Origin: Undaria pinnatifida
Lineage: Eukaryota > Sar > Phaeophyceae > Laminariales > Alariaceae
Direction: 5' to 3'
Length of the DNA stretch: 64,000 bases
Assembly (NCBI GenBank): GCA_012845835.1
Contig: JABAKD010000020.1
Coordinates: forward strand, 3,544,936 to 3,608,935
The notes beneath the pieces were generated by a model that was not told the DNA's origin, made no database searches, and worked only from the letters and a program-made list of their open reading frames with translations. This document shows positions 62,874 to 64,000 of the stretch, piece after piece; position 1 is the first letter of the stretch; every line of letters starts with the position of its first letter. The position numbers and the translations under genes were made by a program.

Positions 62874-63889
62874 TCACCACTGTAATTGCACACCAACGCA
62901 CGGTCGCGGTGATTCAATTGTAAGAAGACGCACGGCGTGGCGCCCTTTAATACGACTGCGTTCGTGTGCCAGCGCAGAACTTGGCGAGCCCGCCACAGCG
63001 GCGGAAAGCTAAAAAAAACGAAAGCAAGATCACGCAGCAAAAAACGAAAGCAAGTAAAAATACTCGTATACACTCGTATACACATTACAAAGTTTTTTCT
63101 TCGACGAAAAAAAAAGCTCAAAAGAAGGGGAAATAATATAATAAACAAATCGCTCACCGCACTCTCTAGCTGCTGCCGAATCTTCTGCATCTCAAACTGC
63201 GTGTTCATGTCGTCCGACGACGACCGCCTGGTCTTCGCGTCCTTAAGCTTCATCAAGTTAGGGTACAGCTCAGCCACATCCGCCGAATCAAAGGACGACG
63301 TCGACGACCCCACCTTCCCCGCCCCTCCCCCGCCCCCCGCCCCCCCGCCGCTCCCACCACCGCCACCACCACTACTGGCCAACAGATCCGCGCGTACAAA
63401 TATTTTTGTTGACGGGTAACGCAGTGCTAACCCGAGCGCCTCGAACGCGTTGTCCGTTTCCGCAATCTTAGACACCCCAACCCGCGGTCGCCCGTACCCT
63501 GAGCCCATCGTGGTGCCCGGAATCGACGGCGACACCGGCGTCTCCCGATCCGAACCCGCCTCCCCAGCTTTTTCGAAACCTTTGTCTGCCGCGGTTGCTG
63601 CCGCGGCGGCTGAAGCCGCCGCCGCCGCCGCCGCCCCGCCATCTATCCAGGCTTCCTCCGACTTACCCGACGCCGGGTCGCTGCTGTTGGCAGCGGCAGC
63701 GGTAGCGGTGGTGGCTGTGGGGGAAGGGAAGGTCTCGCTGTCTCGCTGGGGCACCTTGGCCATGAGGGTAGCGGAGAAAGGTTCGACGCGGCTGACGTAG
63801 ACGGTGCTCAGCTGCACGCCGCTGTTCCGGGAGAGGTCCATCAGGTCGCCCAGCGCGTCGCTGGGGAGGTGGCGACATACGTCTATGCC
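62874..63889 (-). CDS. Ala/Gly-rich protein of unknown function, two 3' exons
   Basis: The exon 63889-63158 follows a long pyrimidine tract ending CCTCAG and closes at GCG/GTGAGC. It is phase 0 at both ends, 244 codons. It reads GIDVCRHLPSDALGDLMDLS, VYVSRVEPFSATLMAKV, then a poly-Ala region, VSKIAETDNAFEALGLALRY, a poly-Gly run, and AELYPNLMKLKDAKTRRSSS ending in a helix EMQKIRQQLESA. A second exon, 63008-62874, follows a strong acceptor (CGTTTTTTTTAG) in the matching phase and encodes 44 residues to TGA. The gene continues beyond the right edge. I recognise no family. The frame of the first exon reads on through the intron to 62780, but that tail looks like translated intron. Confidence 0.6.
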
Positions 63890-64000
63890 CTGAGGTCGAG
63901 GGAGGGAGAGAGAGGGGTACGAGGGCCGAGTTCGGAACTGTTTCAGAGTCCTGCTCCACCGTAGTGGACAAAAAAATACACATATCTCGCCAACCGAGTC
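63890..64000 (-). other. Intron at the right edge
   Basis: It contains the polypyrimidine tract (CCCCTCTCTCTCCCTCCCTC) serving the 63889 acceptor. The upstream exon is outside the window. Confidence 0.6.

Overview
This is a gene-sparse, repeat-rich piece of a nuclear eukaryotic genome. Genes are split into short exons by long introns with GTRAGT-type donors and pyrimidine-AG acceptors, and most of the DNA between exons is transposon debris, simple repeats and dispersed repeats. One gene starts with a presequence containing ASAFVAP, the signal-peptide/transit-peptide junction typical of plastid proteins in stramenopiles with secondary plastids. Another encodes a YidD-family protein behind a hydrophobic leader. 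Together with the long introns this suggests a photosynthetic stramenopile, most likely a brown alga. That is an inference; no marker gene fixes the species.

Layout, left to right. 1-5665 (-): three exons of a large, mostly disordered nuclear-type protein with an apparent CID-like domain, running off the left edge. 7006-7169 (-): one isolated exon. 10725-18853 (+): a complete four-exon HD-domain phosphohydrolase whose 3.7-kb and 2.9-kb introns hold an inverted/tandem repeat complex and a hAT-type element with a perfect 8-bp target duplication. 22064-22711 (-): yidD. 24-27.3 kb: an LTR remnant and a TA-flanked, mariner-like element rich in GGCGGT. 29156-32639 (-): exons of a plastid-targeted protein of unknown function, with a foldback element lying between them. 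34542-35081 (-): three 3' exons of an unknown protein, next to a minisatellite. 39109-44318 (+): a complete six-exon gene for eIF3 subunit k. 47003-47257 (+): a copia RNase H fragment. 48781-50256: a small LTR element with both LTRs. 50385-54808 (+): three 3' exons of a small unknown protein; its 3.6-kb intron holds large ATG and GTT microsatellites. 55-62.8 kb: no convincing gene, but several repeat families and a 492-bp mariner-type MITE carrying an intact cysteine-rich 65-codon ORF. 62874-63889 (-): two 3' exons of an Ala/Gly-rich protein whose 5' part lies beyond the right edge.

The genes do not form a pathway. They are independent housekeeping or unknown genes (translation initiation, probable RNA processing, plastid membrane biogenesis, nucleotide-type hydrolysis). 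The most unusual signals are the strong excess of the palindrome TACCNGGTA in non-coding DNA, the two TA-flanked elements that carry reading frames, and the precisely datable hAT insertion inside an intron.
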